This document shows positions 14,225 through 22,812 of a DNA stretch of 64,000 nucleotides, in pieces. Origin of the DNA: CBDUMN01 sp965368335 (lineage in GTDB: Bacteria > Pseudomonadota > Alphaproteobacteria > Rhodospirillales > JAPHRK01); NCBI GenBank assembly GCA_965368335.1, contig CBDUMN010000005.1, forward strand, positions 1-64,000. The letters run 5' to 3'. A program made the position numbers and the translations under genes. Within the stretch, counting starts at the first letter, position 1; each line of letters starts with the position of its first letter. The notes beneath the pieces were generated by a model that was not told where the DNA came from, made no database searches, and was given only the letters and a program-made list of their open reading frames with translations.

Positions 14225-17200
14225 GCGCGGCCAGATCGGCGGCAAGCCGCTTCGTTCCGGCGATGCGAAAATCCGTCCGTTCCCAATTGCGCATGAGAAC
14301 CAGTTTGTGATCCGGTTTCAACTTGGCCGTTCCGCTCTGGCTGGTGATGAACTCCACCAAACCCTGTGGGTTTTCGACCGTATTGTTTCGGAAGGTCACC
14401 GTGCCCCCTTTGGGGCCTGCGTCGATTTTTTCGATCCCGGCCTTTTTGCAAAGCAGCTTAATCGAAAGGATTTGTAGCAGGTTCTCCACTTCGCCCGGTA
14501 AACTGCCGAAACGATCGACCAGCTCTGCGGCGAAAGAATCGATGTCCCCCTGCTCCACCATTTCGCCGAGCCGCCTGTAAAGGCCCAGACGGACGCCGAG
14601 ATCGGCCACGTAGGTTTCGGGGATAAGAACCGGCATACCCAGGTTGATCTGCGGGCTCCATTGTTCTGCCGAGGCTTCTTCGTCGCCCACCCCCTTGGCT
14701 TCGGCCACCGCTTCTTCGAGCATTTTCTGGTAAAGCTCGATCCCGACTTCCCGGATATGCCCCGATTGCTCCTCACCAAGCAGATTGCCGGCTCCCCTGA
14801 TGTCGAGATCGTGGCTCGCCAGGGTAAAGCCGGCCCCCAGCGTGTCGAGAGTTTGCATGACTTCGAGGCGCTTTTCGGCCGATGCGGTGACCTTTTGGCG
14901 CGGCGGCAGGGTCAAATAAGCGTAGGCTCGTGTTTTTGAGCGCCCGACCCGTCCTCTGATTTGGTAGAGCTGAGCCAGCCCGAACATATCGGCGCGGTGA
15001 ACGATCAGGGTATTGGCCGTCGGCATATCGAGGCCTGACTCGATGATGTTGGTGCAGAGCAAAATATCGAGCTTTTGCTCTGAAAAGGCGTTCATCACGT
15101 CTTCCAATTCGGAGACCTTCATGCGGCCGTGTGCGATCCCCACCTTGGCGTCCGGTACGAGGCTTTCAAGCTCCTGGGCCACCTTGTCGATATCGGCGAT
15201 TCGCGGGCAGACGTAGAAAACCTGCCCTCCCCGGTATCTTTCCCGCTGAATGGCTTCACGGATCACCACGGGATCAAAAGGTAAAACGAAGGTTCGCACG
15301 GCCAAGCGATCAACCGGAGGCGTGGCGATCAGGCTCATTTCCTTCACCCCAGCCAGCGCCATTTGCAGGGTTCTGGGAATCGGTGTCGCCGTAAGGGTGA
15401 GAACGTGGATATCGGCTTTCAGTTGCTTGAGTTTTTCTTTGTGGGAAACGCCGAAATGCTGTTCTTCGTCGATGATCAGGAGCCCCAATCGGTCGAAATC
15501 GATTCCTTTAGCCAGCAAGGCGTGGGTTCCGACCACGATATCCACCGTGCCGTCGGCCAGCCCTTCCTTGGTTTTCTTGATTTGCGCGGGCGTCACCATG
15601 CGGGAAATTTGCTCGACCCGAATGGGATAGCCGTTGAACCGTTCCGAGAAATTTTTGAAATGCTGACGGCACAGCAAAGTGGTTGGGACGACAACGGCGA
15701 TTTGCTTTCCCGCCATGGCCGCGACGAAGGCGGCGCGTAAGGCGACTTCCGTTTTGCCGAACCCTACATCGCCGCAAACGAGACGATCCATGGAGCGGCC
15801 GGAAGCCAAGTCTTCCAAAGTGTCGGCAATGGCGTTGAGTTGCCCATCGGTTTCCGAATAGGGGAAACGGGCGCAAAACTCATCGAACAGCCCTTCTGGC
15901 ATCGGAAGGGTTTCGCCTTTGCGCAATTCCCGCTGGGCTGCAACGGCGATGAGTTTATCCGCGATGTCTTTGACCCGTTGTTTAAGCTTGGCCTTCCGGG
16001 CTTGCCAGGCGACGCCGCCCAGTTTGTCGAGCTGCGCCGCCCCTTGGTCGGTGCCGTAGCGGGATAGAACCTCAATATTTTCGACGGGAACGAAAAGCTT
16101 GTCGTCGCCCGCATAGACGACTCTCAGGCAATCATGGGGAGCGCCGGAAACGGTGAGTGTTTCCAGTCCCTTATAAATTCCAATCCCATGCTCCACATGA
16201 ACGACGAGATCGTCCTCGTTGAGCGCCGAGGCTTCGGAGATAAAGTTTTCGGCCCGCATACGGCGCTGTGCCGGGCGGGCGATGCGGTCACCCAGGATGT
16301 CCTGTTCGGTAATGACGGCCAGATCGTCGGATTCGAAGCCGTTCTCCATGCCAAGGACCGCGAGCCCGAGGGCATTAGAGGAATTTCCCTCGAAATCCTT
16401 CCAGTCTTTGATTTTTGCAATCGCATCGAGACCATGCTCTTTCAAGACGTTGGAAAGTCGATCACGCGACCCTTCCGTCCAGGCGGCCAGCAGAACTCTT
16501 TTCGATTGTCCTGCAAGGCTGGCGAGATGTTCGCTTAAGGAATCGAAAACGTTGATGTTGGGGTTGGCGCGCGCCTCTGCGAAGTCTTTTCCCTTACGGC
16601 CTGCGAAATCCCTGCAAACCCCAGGCCTTTCAGGCTCGGAAAACGGTGTGAGGCTCCCTGTCGGGCGGTTGTCTAACGTGTCCGACCAAGCGGCTTCGCT
16701 GAGATAGAGCGTTTCTGGAGGGATTGGGTGGTAGGGTGCTTCCTGGCTGCCCGCCCCGGCGAAGCTTTTACGGGCTTCATAGTATTCGTCGATCTGCTCC
16801 AGCCTGAGATTCAAGACTTCATCGACCTGATGATCGAGAAGGATCGAGGCGTCGGGAGCATAGTCGAACAGGGTTTCGAGGGCGTCGTAGAACAGGGGAA
16901 GCCAATGCTCCATGCCGCCATGCCGCCGTCCTTCCGAAATTGCCGCATAGAGCGGGTCGTCCTGCCCTACATTGCCGAAAAGCGCCCGGTAGCCGTTACG
17001 GAAACATTCGATATTTTCATCATCGAGAAAAATCTCGGATACCGGAATAACCGAAAACGACTCTTTAGTTTCTTGGCTCCGTTGGCTCATAGGGTCGAAC
17101 GAGCGAATGCTTTCCAACTCGTCGCCGAAAAAATCGAGCCGGACCGGTTCTTCGAATCCGCCGGGGAAAACATCGAGTATCCCGCCGCGAACGGCGAACT

Positions 17201-17705
17201 CTCCCGTTTCCATGACCTTGTCTGTGCGCAGATAACCGTTTGAGGATAAAGCGCTTATCAGATCGTTCATCGGCAGTCTGTCGCCGATATGGGCAGTAAC
17301 CGCTTTGCCTTCAAAAGCCTGCCTGGGCGGGACTTTTTGCTGGATGGCGGAAACCGTGGTGACGATCAAACGGGGCTTATTTGCCGGGCGCAGCAAGCGA
17401 CTTAGAGCTTCGATGCGCTGGGAGACGATTTCACCTTTCGGCGAAACCCGGTCGTAGGGTAGACAATCCCAGGCGGGAAAACCGATGGGATCGAGGTTGG
17501 GCGCGAAAAATCTAAGGGCATCGAGGGTTTTAGCCATGCGGCCATCATCACGGGCGACAAAGATCAGATCGCCCTGCCCCTGCGCGGCTTCGGCAAGGAG
17601 TTTGGAGTCCAGGCCTTCCGGCACGCCGGAGAAGATAAACTTTCCACGCGCCCCCTTTAGATAATCTTTTATTATCGGCACGTTATAGCTGCTTCTTAAT
17701 ATCAC
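14214..17705 (-). CDS. mfd: Transcription-repair coupling factor Mfd
   Basis: 1163 residues, the usual size. Mfd is a DNA translocase that removes RNA polymerase stalled at lesions and recruits UvrA. Visible are the N-terminal UvrB-like modules ('DCLPYDRVSPKGEIVSQRIE'), the RNA polymerase-interacting domain ('VVHVEHGIGIYKGL'), and superfamily 2 helicase motifs with Walker A 'GDVGFGKTEVAL', box 'IIDEEQHFG' and 'TATPIPRTLQ'. The motif V-VI region contains 'NTLIVHRADMFGLAQLYQIRGRVGRS', and a C-terminal autoinhibitory domain follows. The start is GTG at 17705, inside the end of sdhE, or GTG at 17681 just after it; either couples translation to sdhE. Confidence 0.97.
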   Translation of the reverse strand: MILRSSYNVPIIKDYLKGARGKFIFSGVPEGLDSKLLAEAAQGQGDLIFVARDDGRMAKTLDALRFFAPNLDPIGFPAWDCLPYDRVSPKGEIVSQRIEALSRLLRPANKPRLIVTTVSAIQQKVPPRQAFEGKAVTAHIGDRLPMNDLISALSSNGYLRTDKVMETGEFAVRGGILDVFPGGFEEPVRLDFFGDELESIRSFDPMSQRSQETKESFSVIPVSEIFLDDENIECFRNGYRALFGNVGQDDPLYAAISEGRRHGGMEHWLPLFYDALETLFDYAPDASILLDHQVDEVLNLRLEQIDEYYEARKSFAGAGSQEAPYHPIPPETLYLSEAAWSDTLDNRPTGSLTPFSEPERPGVCRDFAGRKGKDFAEARANPNINVFDSLSEHLASLAGQSKRVLLAAWTEGSRDRLSNVLKEHGLDAIAKIKDWKDFEGNSSNALGLAVLGMENGFESDDLAVITEQDILGDRIARPAQRRMRAENFISEASALNEDDLVVHVEHGIGIYKGLETLTVSGAPHDCLRVVYAGDDKLFVPVENIEVLSRYGTDQGAAQLDKLGGVAWQARKAKLKQRVKDIADKLIAVAAQRELRKGETLPMPEGLFDEFCARFPYSETDGQLNAIADTLEDLASGRSMDRLVCGDVGFGKTEVALRAAFVAAMAGKQIAVVVPTTLLCRQHFKNFSERFNGYPIRVEQISRMVTPAQIKKTKEGLADGTVDIVVGTHALLAKGIDFDRLGLLIIDEEQHFGVSHKEKLKQLKADIHVLTLTATPIPRTLQMALAGVKEMSLIATPPVDRLAVRTFVLPFDPVVIREAIQRERYRGGQVFYVCPRIADIDKVAQELESLVPDAKVGIAHGRMKVSELEDVMNAFSEQKLDILLCTNIIESGLDMPTANTLIVHRADMFGLAQLYQIRGRVGRSKTRAYAYLTLPPRQKVTASAEKRLEVMQTLDTLGAGFTLASHDLDIRGAGNLLGEEQSGHIREVGIELYQKMLEEAVAEAKGVGDEEASAEQWSPQINLGMPVLIPETYVADLGVRLGLYRRLGEMVEQGDIDSFAAELVDRFGSLPGEVENLLQILSIKLLCKKAGIEKIDAGPKGGTVTFRNNTVENPQGLVEFITSQSGTAKLKPDHKLVLMRNWERTDFRIAGTKRLAADLAALNA

Positions 17706-17949
17706 GCACCATCGTCAGGATTTCCGTATCGAATTCCTTTGGCGGTTCGACCTGACCAAGAACCCACTTCAATAAATCAACGTCGTTTTGTTCGATTAGT
17801 TTTTCCAGAGTGGCAAGCTGATCGTCGCTGAAGCTGGCGATATGCCGGTCGGCAAGGGTGCCGAACAGAATATCGTTTTCCTGCATTCCCATGTGGTGAC
17901 AGCGAAACCAAACACGTTTTCGGGCGGGATCGAGGCTATTAGGGTCCAT
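17683..17949 (-). CDS. sdhE: FAD assembly factor SdhE (DUF339)
   Basis: 88 residues, the normal length. SdhE promotes covalent FAD attachment to the succinate dehydrogenase flavoprotein. The helical fold pattern is clear ('FSDDQLATLEKLIEQNDVDLLKWV'). The usual RGxxE signature reads MGMQE ('HHMGMQEND'): the Gly and Glu are kept but the Arg is Met, an unusual change. It is immediately upstream of, and overlapping, mfd, and divergent from recG; this sdhE-mfd/recG neighbourhood is common in alphaproteobacteria and supports the call. Confidence 0.88.
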   Translation of the reverse strand: MDPNSLDPARKRVWFRCHHMGMQENDILFGTLADRHIASFSDDQLATLEKLIEQNDVDLLKWVLGQVEPPKEFDTEILTMVRDIKKQL

Positions 17950-18021
17950 GAAACTTCAACGTCTGTTATAGATTAGGTAAAAGAGGATATAGAGCCTTCA
18001 AACCTTTCTGTCAGCCATCCT

Positions 18022-20103
18022 ATGCGCCCACAAATTCTTTTTCCGTTGTTTGCCAGTTGTAAAACGCTCCCCGGCGTCGGCCCGAAAGTGGCCGAACATA
18101 TGGAACGTTTGGCCGGGCCGCATGTGCTGGACCTTTTGTGGCACCTCCCCTCCGGGCTGGTTGATCGGCGCTTTTCGCCAAAAATTGAAGATGCGCCTTC
18201 CGGCAGTATCGTCACTTTGGACGTTCGGGTGGAAAAACATGTGCCGTCGCAAAACAGGCGGCAGCCTTACAAGGTCCTCTGCGCCGATGAGACCGGCTAT
18301 ATCACTTTGGTCTTCTTCCATGCCCGCGGTGATTATTTGGCTAAGCTGTTGCCCGAAGGTGAAGAGCGGGTGGTGAGCGGCAAGATTGAGCGGTTCGGCA
18401 CGGAAGTTCAGATGGTTCATCCCGATCATGTGGTTCCTCCGGCTGAAAAGGAAACCGTATGCCGGGTTGAACCCACTTACCCCATGACTGGCGGACTGGC
18501 GGCTAAAACCCTGCGAAAAGCCATTCTAGCGGCGATGACGCAGGTTCCCGAACTGCCTGAATGGAACGACGAAACCTTGCTGAAAAGAGAGGCTTGGCCA
18601 AGCTGGGAAACCGCCGTCTGCGCCGTCCATGAGCCGCAAGGGCCGGAAGACATCGAGGGAGCTTCTCCGGCAAGGCGACGCCTCGCTTATGACGAACTGC
18701 TGGCCAACCAGCTAGCCCTCGCTCTCGTCCGCCTGAATATGCGCAAAACCAAAGGCCGCGCCATCTCAGGGAGCGGCGCTCTCAGGGCCAAGATCATCGA
18801 AGCCCTCCCCTTTGCGCTGACCGGAGCCCAGCAGACCGCTCTGGACGAAATCTCAGCCGATATGGCTTCTTCCTCTCGTATGCTTCGCCTGCTTCATGGC
18901 GATGTTGGCAGCGGCAAAACCGTGGTTGCCTTGCTTTCCATGCTGATTGCCGTTGAACAAGGCTCCCAGGCCGCCCTCATGGCCCCTACTGAGGTTTTGG
19001 CCCGGCAGCATATGGAAACGATAGCTCCTTTGGTCGAGGCGGTCGGTCTAAAAGTGTCTCTTCTGACGGGGCGCGAAAAAGGCAAGACGCGCCGGGAGAT
19101 TTTAGAGACGCTGCAAGATGGGACCATTCACCTGATTGTCGGAACCCACGCTTTGTTCCAGGAAGATGTGGTTTTCAACGATCTGGCTTTGGCGGTGATT
19201 GATGAGCAACACCGTTTTGGCGTCCACCAGCGCTTGACCCTTGCTTCCAAAGGCGAAGCGGTCGATATGCTGGTGATGACGGCCACGCCGATCCCGCGCA
19301 CGCTCATGCTGACGGCCTATGGCGATATGGACGTTTCGCGCCTTACCGAGAAACCGGCGGGCCGCAAACCGATCAAAACGGTCACAATTCCTGCGGGGCG
19401 ACTGGAAGAAGTGGTTTCGGCGGCCTCGCGCGCCATGGAGGATGGACGGAAAATCTATTGGATCTGTCCGCTGGTAGAGGAATCGGAAAAGCTTGATGCC
19501 GCTGCGGCGGAAGAACGTTTCCGCCACCTTCAGGGTATTTTCGGCGCTAAGGTCGGCTTGGTGCATGGCCGGATGAAAGGCCCTGATAAAGACGCCGCCA
19601 TGGAAGCCTTTTCCCAAGGCGATGTCGATCTTCTTGTCGCCACGACGGTTGTCGAGGTTGGCGTGGACGTGCCGCAAGCCTCGGTCATGGTTATTGAGCA
19701 TGCCGAGAGGTTCGGTCTGGCGCAACTGCATCAATTGAGGGGCCGTATCGGTCGGGGTGAAGCTGAATCGTCCTGTTTGCTGCTCTATTCGGGCCCTCTG
19801 GGCGAAACGGCGAAAGAGCGCCTGAAAGTAATGCGGGAAACGAATGATGGCTTTGTTATTGCCGAAAAAGACCTGAAGCTACGCGGCGCCGGGGAACTGT
19901 TGGGAACTCGCCAAAGCGGTTTGCCTGAATTCAGGCTCGCCGATTTGGCTCTACATGATGAGTTGCTTCCCATGGCGCGAGACGACGCCAGTCTGATTTT
20001 GGCGAACGACCCTTCTTTGGAAGGCGAACGCGGTCAGGCCTTAAGGACCCTTCTCTACTTATTTGAAAGAGATGCCGCTATCCGTTTTCTAAGGTCCGGC
20101 TAA
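18022..20103 (+). CDS. recG: ATP-dependent DNA helicase RecG
   Basis: 693 residues. RecG remodels stalled forks and branched DNA. The N-terminal wedge begins 'LPGVGPKVAEHMERL' and continues as an OB fold to about residue 150. Helicase motifs follow: Walker A 'GDVGSGKTVVAL' (about 293-304), 'VIDEQHRFGV', 'TATPIPRTL', 'GRMKGPDKDA' and 'QLHQLRGRIGRGE'. The C-terminal end includes 'ELLGTRQSGLPEF'. The 3' end overlaps the convergent DUF502 gene by four bases. Confidence 0.97.
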   Translation: MRPQILFPLFASCKTLPGVGPKVAEHMERLAGPHVLDLLWHLPSGLVDRRFSPKIEDAPSGSIVTLDVRVEKHVPSQNRRQPYKVLCADETGYITLVFFHARGDYLAKLLPEGEERVVSGKIERFGTEVQMVHPDHVVPPAEKETVCRVEPTYPMTGGLAAKTLRKAILAAMTQVPELPEWNDETLLKREAWPSWETAVCAVHEPQGPEDIEGASPARRRLAYDELLANQLALALVRLNMRKTKGRAISGSGALRAKIIEALPFALTGAQQTALDEISADMASSSRMLRLLHGDVGSGKTVVALLSMLIAVEQGSQAALMAPTEVLARQHMETIAPLVEAVGLKVSLLTGREKGKTRREILETLQDGTIHLIVGTHALFQEDVVFNDLALAVIDEQHRFGVHQRLTLASKGEAVDMLVMTATPIPRTLMLTAYGDMDVSRLTEKPAGRKPIKTVTIPAGRLEEVVSAASRAMEDGRKIYWICPLVEESEKLDAAAAEERFRHLQGIFGAKVGLVHGRMKGPDKDAAMEAFSQGDVDLLVATTVVEVGVDVPQASVMVIEHAERFGLAQLHQLRGRIGRGEAESSCLLLYSGPLGETAKERLKVMRETNDGFVIAEKDLKLRGAGELLGTRQSGLPEFRLADLALHDELLPMARDDASLILANDPSLEGERGQALRTLLYLFERDAAIRFLRSG

Positions 20104-20996
20104 GCTTTATCGTCTTTTGCCAGCCCCTCTTCCAGATCGTCTTCATATTCTTCATCTTCTGCATAGGCAAGAGGCTCTTTCTTGGCATCCGCTCCCGCTG
20201 GAACTTTTTTGGCAACGAGAAGTGGCGTCCTTTCGGACTCACGCAATAGGTCGATATCTTCGTAAGTTGCTGCGGATACGACGGGGGTGGCTTTCTCTTT
20301 TGCCGTGCGACGGTCAGGTGGGGTGACAATACCACCGGAAATGACCATTTTTACGGCTTCCTCAACACTCATGGACAGCGGCACCAACTCTTTTTTGGGA
20401 ACGAAGAGCAGAAAACCTGAGGTCGGATTGGGCGTCGTGGGCAGGAAGATATTGATGCATTCTTCCTCGGTGATGTTCTGAACCTCTCCTTCCGTGCGTC
20501 CGGTGATGAAGGCGATAGCCCAAATCCCGCGCCGGGGATATTCGACCAAAACGGCTTCGCGAAATGCCTGTGATTGCTGGGCGAGAACCGTTTCGAGAAT
20601 TTGTTTGGTTGCCCCATAGACGCTTCGGACGACCGGAAGTTTGGCCAATATTCCTTCCCATAGTTTGATCAGGAAACGCCCGAGGAAACCGGCCGTCAAC
20701 ATGCCGACGGTGGTGAGGAAAATGAAGACAATGACGAGACCCAGACCTGGGATGCTGAACGGAAGATAAGTTTCCGGGTGGTACTGGACGGGAATCAGTG
20801 GGGTGACCTTTTCATCGACGAAAGTGATGAAAAGCCAGGCTAGATATATGGTGATCGAGATTGGCGCCGTGACCAGAATACCGGTCAGAAAATAGGCGCG
20901 AATGGATCCGCCGAGGCTAATGGGGGGGGGCTCGATTTTTTTCTTTCTTTTCTTGCGGCCCGTTGGCTTCGCTTCATTAGGCTGGTCGTTCGCCAT
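20100..20996 (-). CDS. DUF502 inner-membrane protein
   Basis: 298 residues with a basic N terminus (KKRKKKIEPPP) and two clear membrane segments (about residues 33-58 and 83-108). The family-typical 'LPVVRSVYGATKQILETV' follows near 133-150, then 'FLPTTPNPTSGFLLFV' near 200. The family (COG2928) has no agreed function; related plant proteins (COV) act in development. The acidic C-terminal 60 residues vary. Codons 23-25 (PPP) are nine consecutive C residues, a slippage-prone run (20922-20930). The start overlaps the end of the cyclic-nucleotide-binding gene by 20 bases, so the two form an operon. Confidence 0.88.
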   Translation of the reverse strand: MANDQPNEAKPTGRKKRKKKIEPPPISLGGSIRAYFLTGILVTAPISITIYLAWLFITFVDEKVTPLIPVQYHPETYLPFSIPGLGLVIVFIFLTTVGMLTAGFLGRFLIKLWEGILAKLPVVRSVYGATKQILETVLAQQSQAFREAVLVEYPRRGIWAIAFITGRTEGEVQNITEEECINIFLPTTPNPTSGFLLFVPKKELVPLSMSVEEAVKMVISGGIVTPPDRRTAKEKATPVVSAATYEDIDLLRESERTPLLVAKKVPAGADAKKEPLAYAEDEEYEDDLEEGLAKDDKA

Positions 20997-21393
20997 TACT
21001 GTCCCCTATCCCCGACTGGTCGCCTGCCTGGGCCCTGATTTGCTTGCTCATGGCCCGGATATTTTTGGCGAAAATATTAAGCAGTCCTCGCACGAAAGGA
21101 TCTGCGGTTTTTAGTTTGGCGTGAAAAACCGAACTGGTGACGATCATTAAAGTGGATTGCTTAGCGGCTTTGGCCGTAGCCATTCTCGGAGAATTGTCGA
21201 TCAGCGCCATTTCACCGAAGATACTGCCCTTGCCAACGGTTCCAAGCACGGCTTTTTCGCCGTTATCGTCACGGGAAATCTCAATGATTCCTTCCTGAAC
21301 GATATAGGCGCACTCGCCGGGGTCTCCTTCGCGGAAAATCGTATCTCCCGCATAATAGACGCGCCGTTCGACAAATCTGGTCGCTCCAGCCAT
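20977..21393 (-). CDS. Stand-alone cyclic-nucleotide-binding (cNMP) domain protein
   Basis: 138 residues from the ATG at 21393, which has GGGGAG four bases upstream; a TTG at 21405 is less likely. It is essentially one CRP-type beta-roll: 'YAGDTIFREGDPGECAYIVQEG', then 'GKGSIFGEMALIDNSPRMATAKA' holding the phosphate-binding cassette with its Glu and Arg, then helices. There is no DNA-binding domain or kinase, so it probably acts through protein contact or as a nucleotide sensor. The close link to the DUF502 membrane protein (20-base overlap) suggests a shared function. Confidence 0.88.
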   Translation of the reverse strand: MAGATRFVERRVYYAGDTIFREGDPGECAYIVQEGIIEISRDDNGEKAVLGTVGKGSIFGEMALIDNSPRMATAKAAKQSTLMIVTSSVFHAKLKTADPFVRGLLNIFAKNIRAMSKQIRAQAGDQSGIGDSNGERPA

Positions 21394-21554
21394 CACACTC
21401 CCCAATCAACTGATAATCCTTTCCCGGAACAACGCTTCCGAAGTTTTCGAAGTATCGCGGACATTGGAAAAAAATAAAACCATTGATGAAGGTTGGATTG
21501 GAATTATGTAACTTTTTCCTCCGTTCACCATCTTTACCCGGGTCCGCTTTGCCT

Positions 21555-21974
21555 ATGCGCGAATATCCAGATAAACCTGTGGTCGCCGTTGGCGCAGTCG
21601 TTTTAAAGAAAAATTCTGTCCTCCTGATAAAAAGAGCCAAAGAGCCTAACAAGGGAAGCTGGAGTCTTCCCGGAGGACGGCAGGAATTGGGGGAAAGCAT
21701 CGGTCAAACAGCCGAGCGAGAAGTCTTGGAGGAAACCGGCGTCCGGGTTTCCTCTTCCGCATTGGTCGATATTGTCGATTCCATCACGAGAGACGATCAA
21801 GACAGGATTGTCTATCACTATACCCTTGTGGAAATGCTTTGCATTTGGCTTTCTGGAGAACCGCATGCCGACGACGACGCCCTGGAGGCCCGATGGGTTG
21901 ATTTACAAGAAATTGAAAATATTGGTCTTTGGGATGAAACGGTTCGGATCATCCAGAAAGCCGTTAAGTTGTGA
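21555..21974 (+). CDS. Nudix hydrolase, ADP-ribose pyrophosphatase-like
   Basis: 139 residues from the ATG at 21555; the frame is open from 21483, but homology begins at 'KPVVAVGAVVLKKNSVLLIK'. The Nudix box is complete: 'GGRQELGESIGQTAEREVLE' continuing ETGV, with the Glu residues that bind Mg. Such enzymes cleave nucleoside diphosphates linked to another moiety. The short size and 'LPGG' start of the box are like MutT/NudF-type members; the substrate cannot be told. It lies 115 bp upstream of lexA on the same strand but is separated from it by the SOS box. Confidence 0.9.
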   Translation: MREYPDKPVVAVGAVVLKKNSVLLIKRAKEPNKGSWSLPGGRQELGESIGQTAEREVLEETGVRVSSSALVDIVDSITRDDQDRIVYHYTLVEMLCIWLSGEPHADDDALEARWVDLQEIENIGLWDETVRIIQKAVKL

Positions 21975-22017
21975 GACGCGGATTAAGGAGCTTGGAATAG
22001 CTCTTGACCTTCAGTAA

Positions 22018-22032
22018 GAACTAAAGTAGAAC
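22018..22032. promoter_or_regulatory. SOS box (LexA operator), alphaproteobacterial type
   Basis: GAACTAAAGTAGAAC is a perfect direct repeat GAAC-N7-GAAC, the LexA target of alphaproteobacteria. It lies 58 bp upstream of the lexA ATG, so lexA should repress itself and be induced by DNA damage. Confidence 0.9.
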
Positions 22033-22089
22033 ATTTTTCAACGTTTCTATTTTGTTCCCTGGCGGTGTAACCGTTTTCCGGAGGGCCCA

Positions 22090-22812
22090 ATGCTTACCAA
22101 AAAGCAGCATGAACTTTTGATTTTCATCCATGAAAGACTTCAAAAAACAGGGGTCGCTCCGTCCTTCGATGAAATGAAAGATGCTCTTGATCTCAAGTCA
22201 AAATCGGGAATTCACCGGCTGATTTCGGCTCTTGAGGAGCGCGGATTCTTACGCCGCTTGGCCCATCGAGCCCGAGCCCTTGAGGTGGTTAAGTTGCCTG
22301 AAAACCTGGAAGCGACCGCATCGATTCCACAATCCCCGTCGGAAGAAAAAAGTTTCTCGCCGAATGTTATCAAGGGTGAGTTCAATTTGACGGGCGCTTT
22401 ATCGTCAAAAGAGGAAACGGGAGCTTCGGAAGTCGCCCACCTGCCGCTTTATGGTCGTATCGCAGCCGGAACGCCTATTGAGGCGCTGCAAGACCCCTCG
22501 AGTTTTGTCGATGTTCCCCCTGGCTTGATTGGCAGTGGCAATCACTATGCCCTTGAAGTGGACGGCGACTCAATGATTGAGGCGGGCATTAACGATGGCG
22601 ATACGGTGATTATTCAGGAATGCGCCAACGCGGAAAACGGCGCCATTGTCGTTGCCTTGGTGGATAATGAGGAAGCAACCTTAAAAAGATTACGCCGTAA
22701 GGGGGAATCTGTGGCCTTGGAGCCTGCCAACGTTGCTTATGAAACCCGAATCTTCCCTCAGGATAGGGTGCGCGTTCAGGGACGTCTTGTCGGTCTTTAT
22801 CGGCGTTATTGA
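22090..22812 (+). CDS. lexA: SOS repressor LexA
   Basis: 240 residues, normal for alphaproteobacteria. The N-terminal winged helix ('[16 protein letters not shown]', recognition region near '[19 protein letters not shown]') binds the GAAC-N7-GAAC operator. The self-cleavage site is Ala-Gly in '[11 protein letters not shown]'; catalytic Ser is in '[10 protein letters not shown]' and catalytic Lys in 'EEATLKRL'. RecA filaments trigger cleavage. A Ser/Glu-rich linker (about 75-115) joins the domains. An SOS box lies directly upstream. The 3' end overlaps the convergent comEC by seven bases. Confidence 0.97.
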   Translation: MLTKKQHELLIFIHERLQKTGVAPSFDEMKDALDLKSKSGIHRLISALEERGFLRRLAHRARALEVVKLPENLEATASIPQSPSEEKSFSPNVIKGEFNLTGALSSKEETGASEVAHLPLYGRIAAGTPIEALQDPSSFVDVPPGLIGSGNHYALEVDGDSMIEAGINDGDTVIIQECANAENGAIVVALVDNEEATLKRLRRKGESVALEPANVAYETRIFPQDRVRVQGRLVGLYRRY

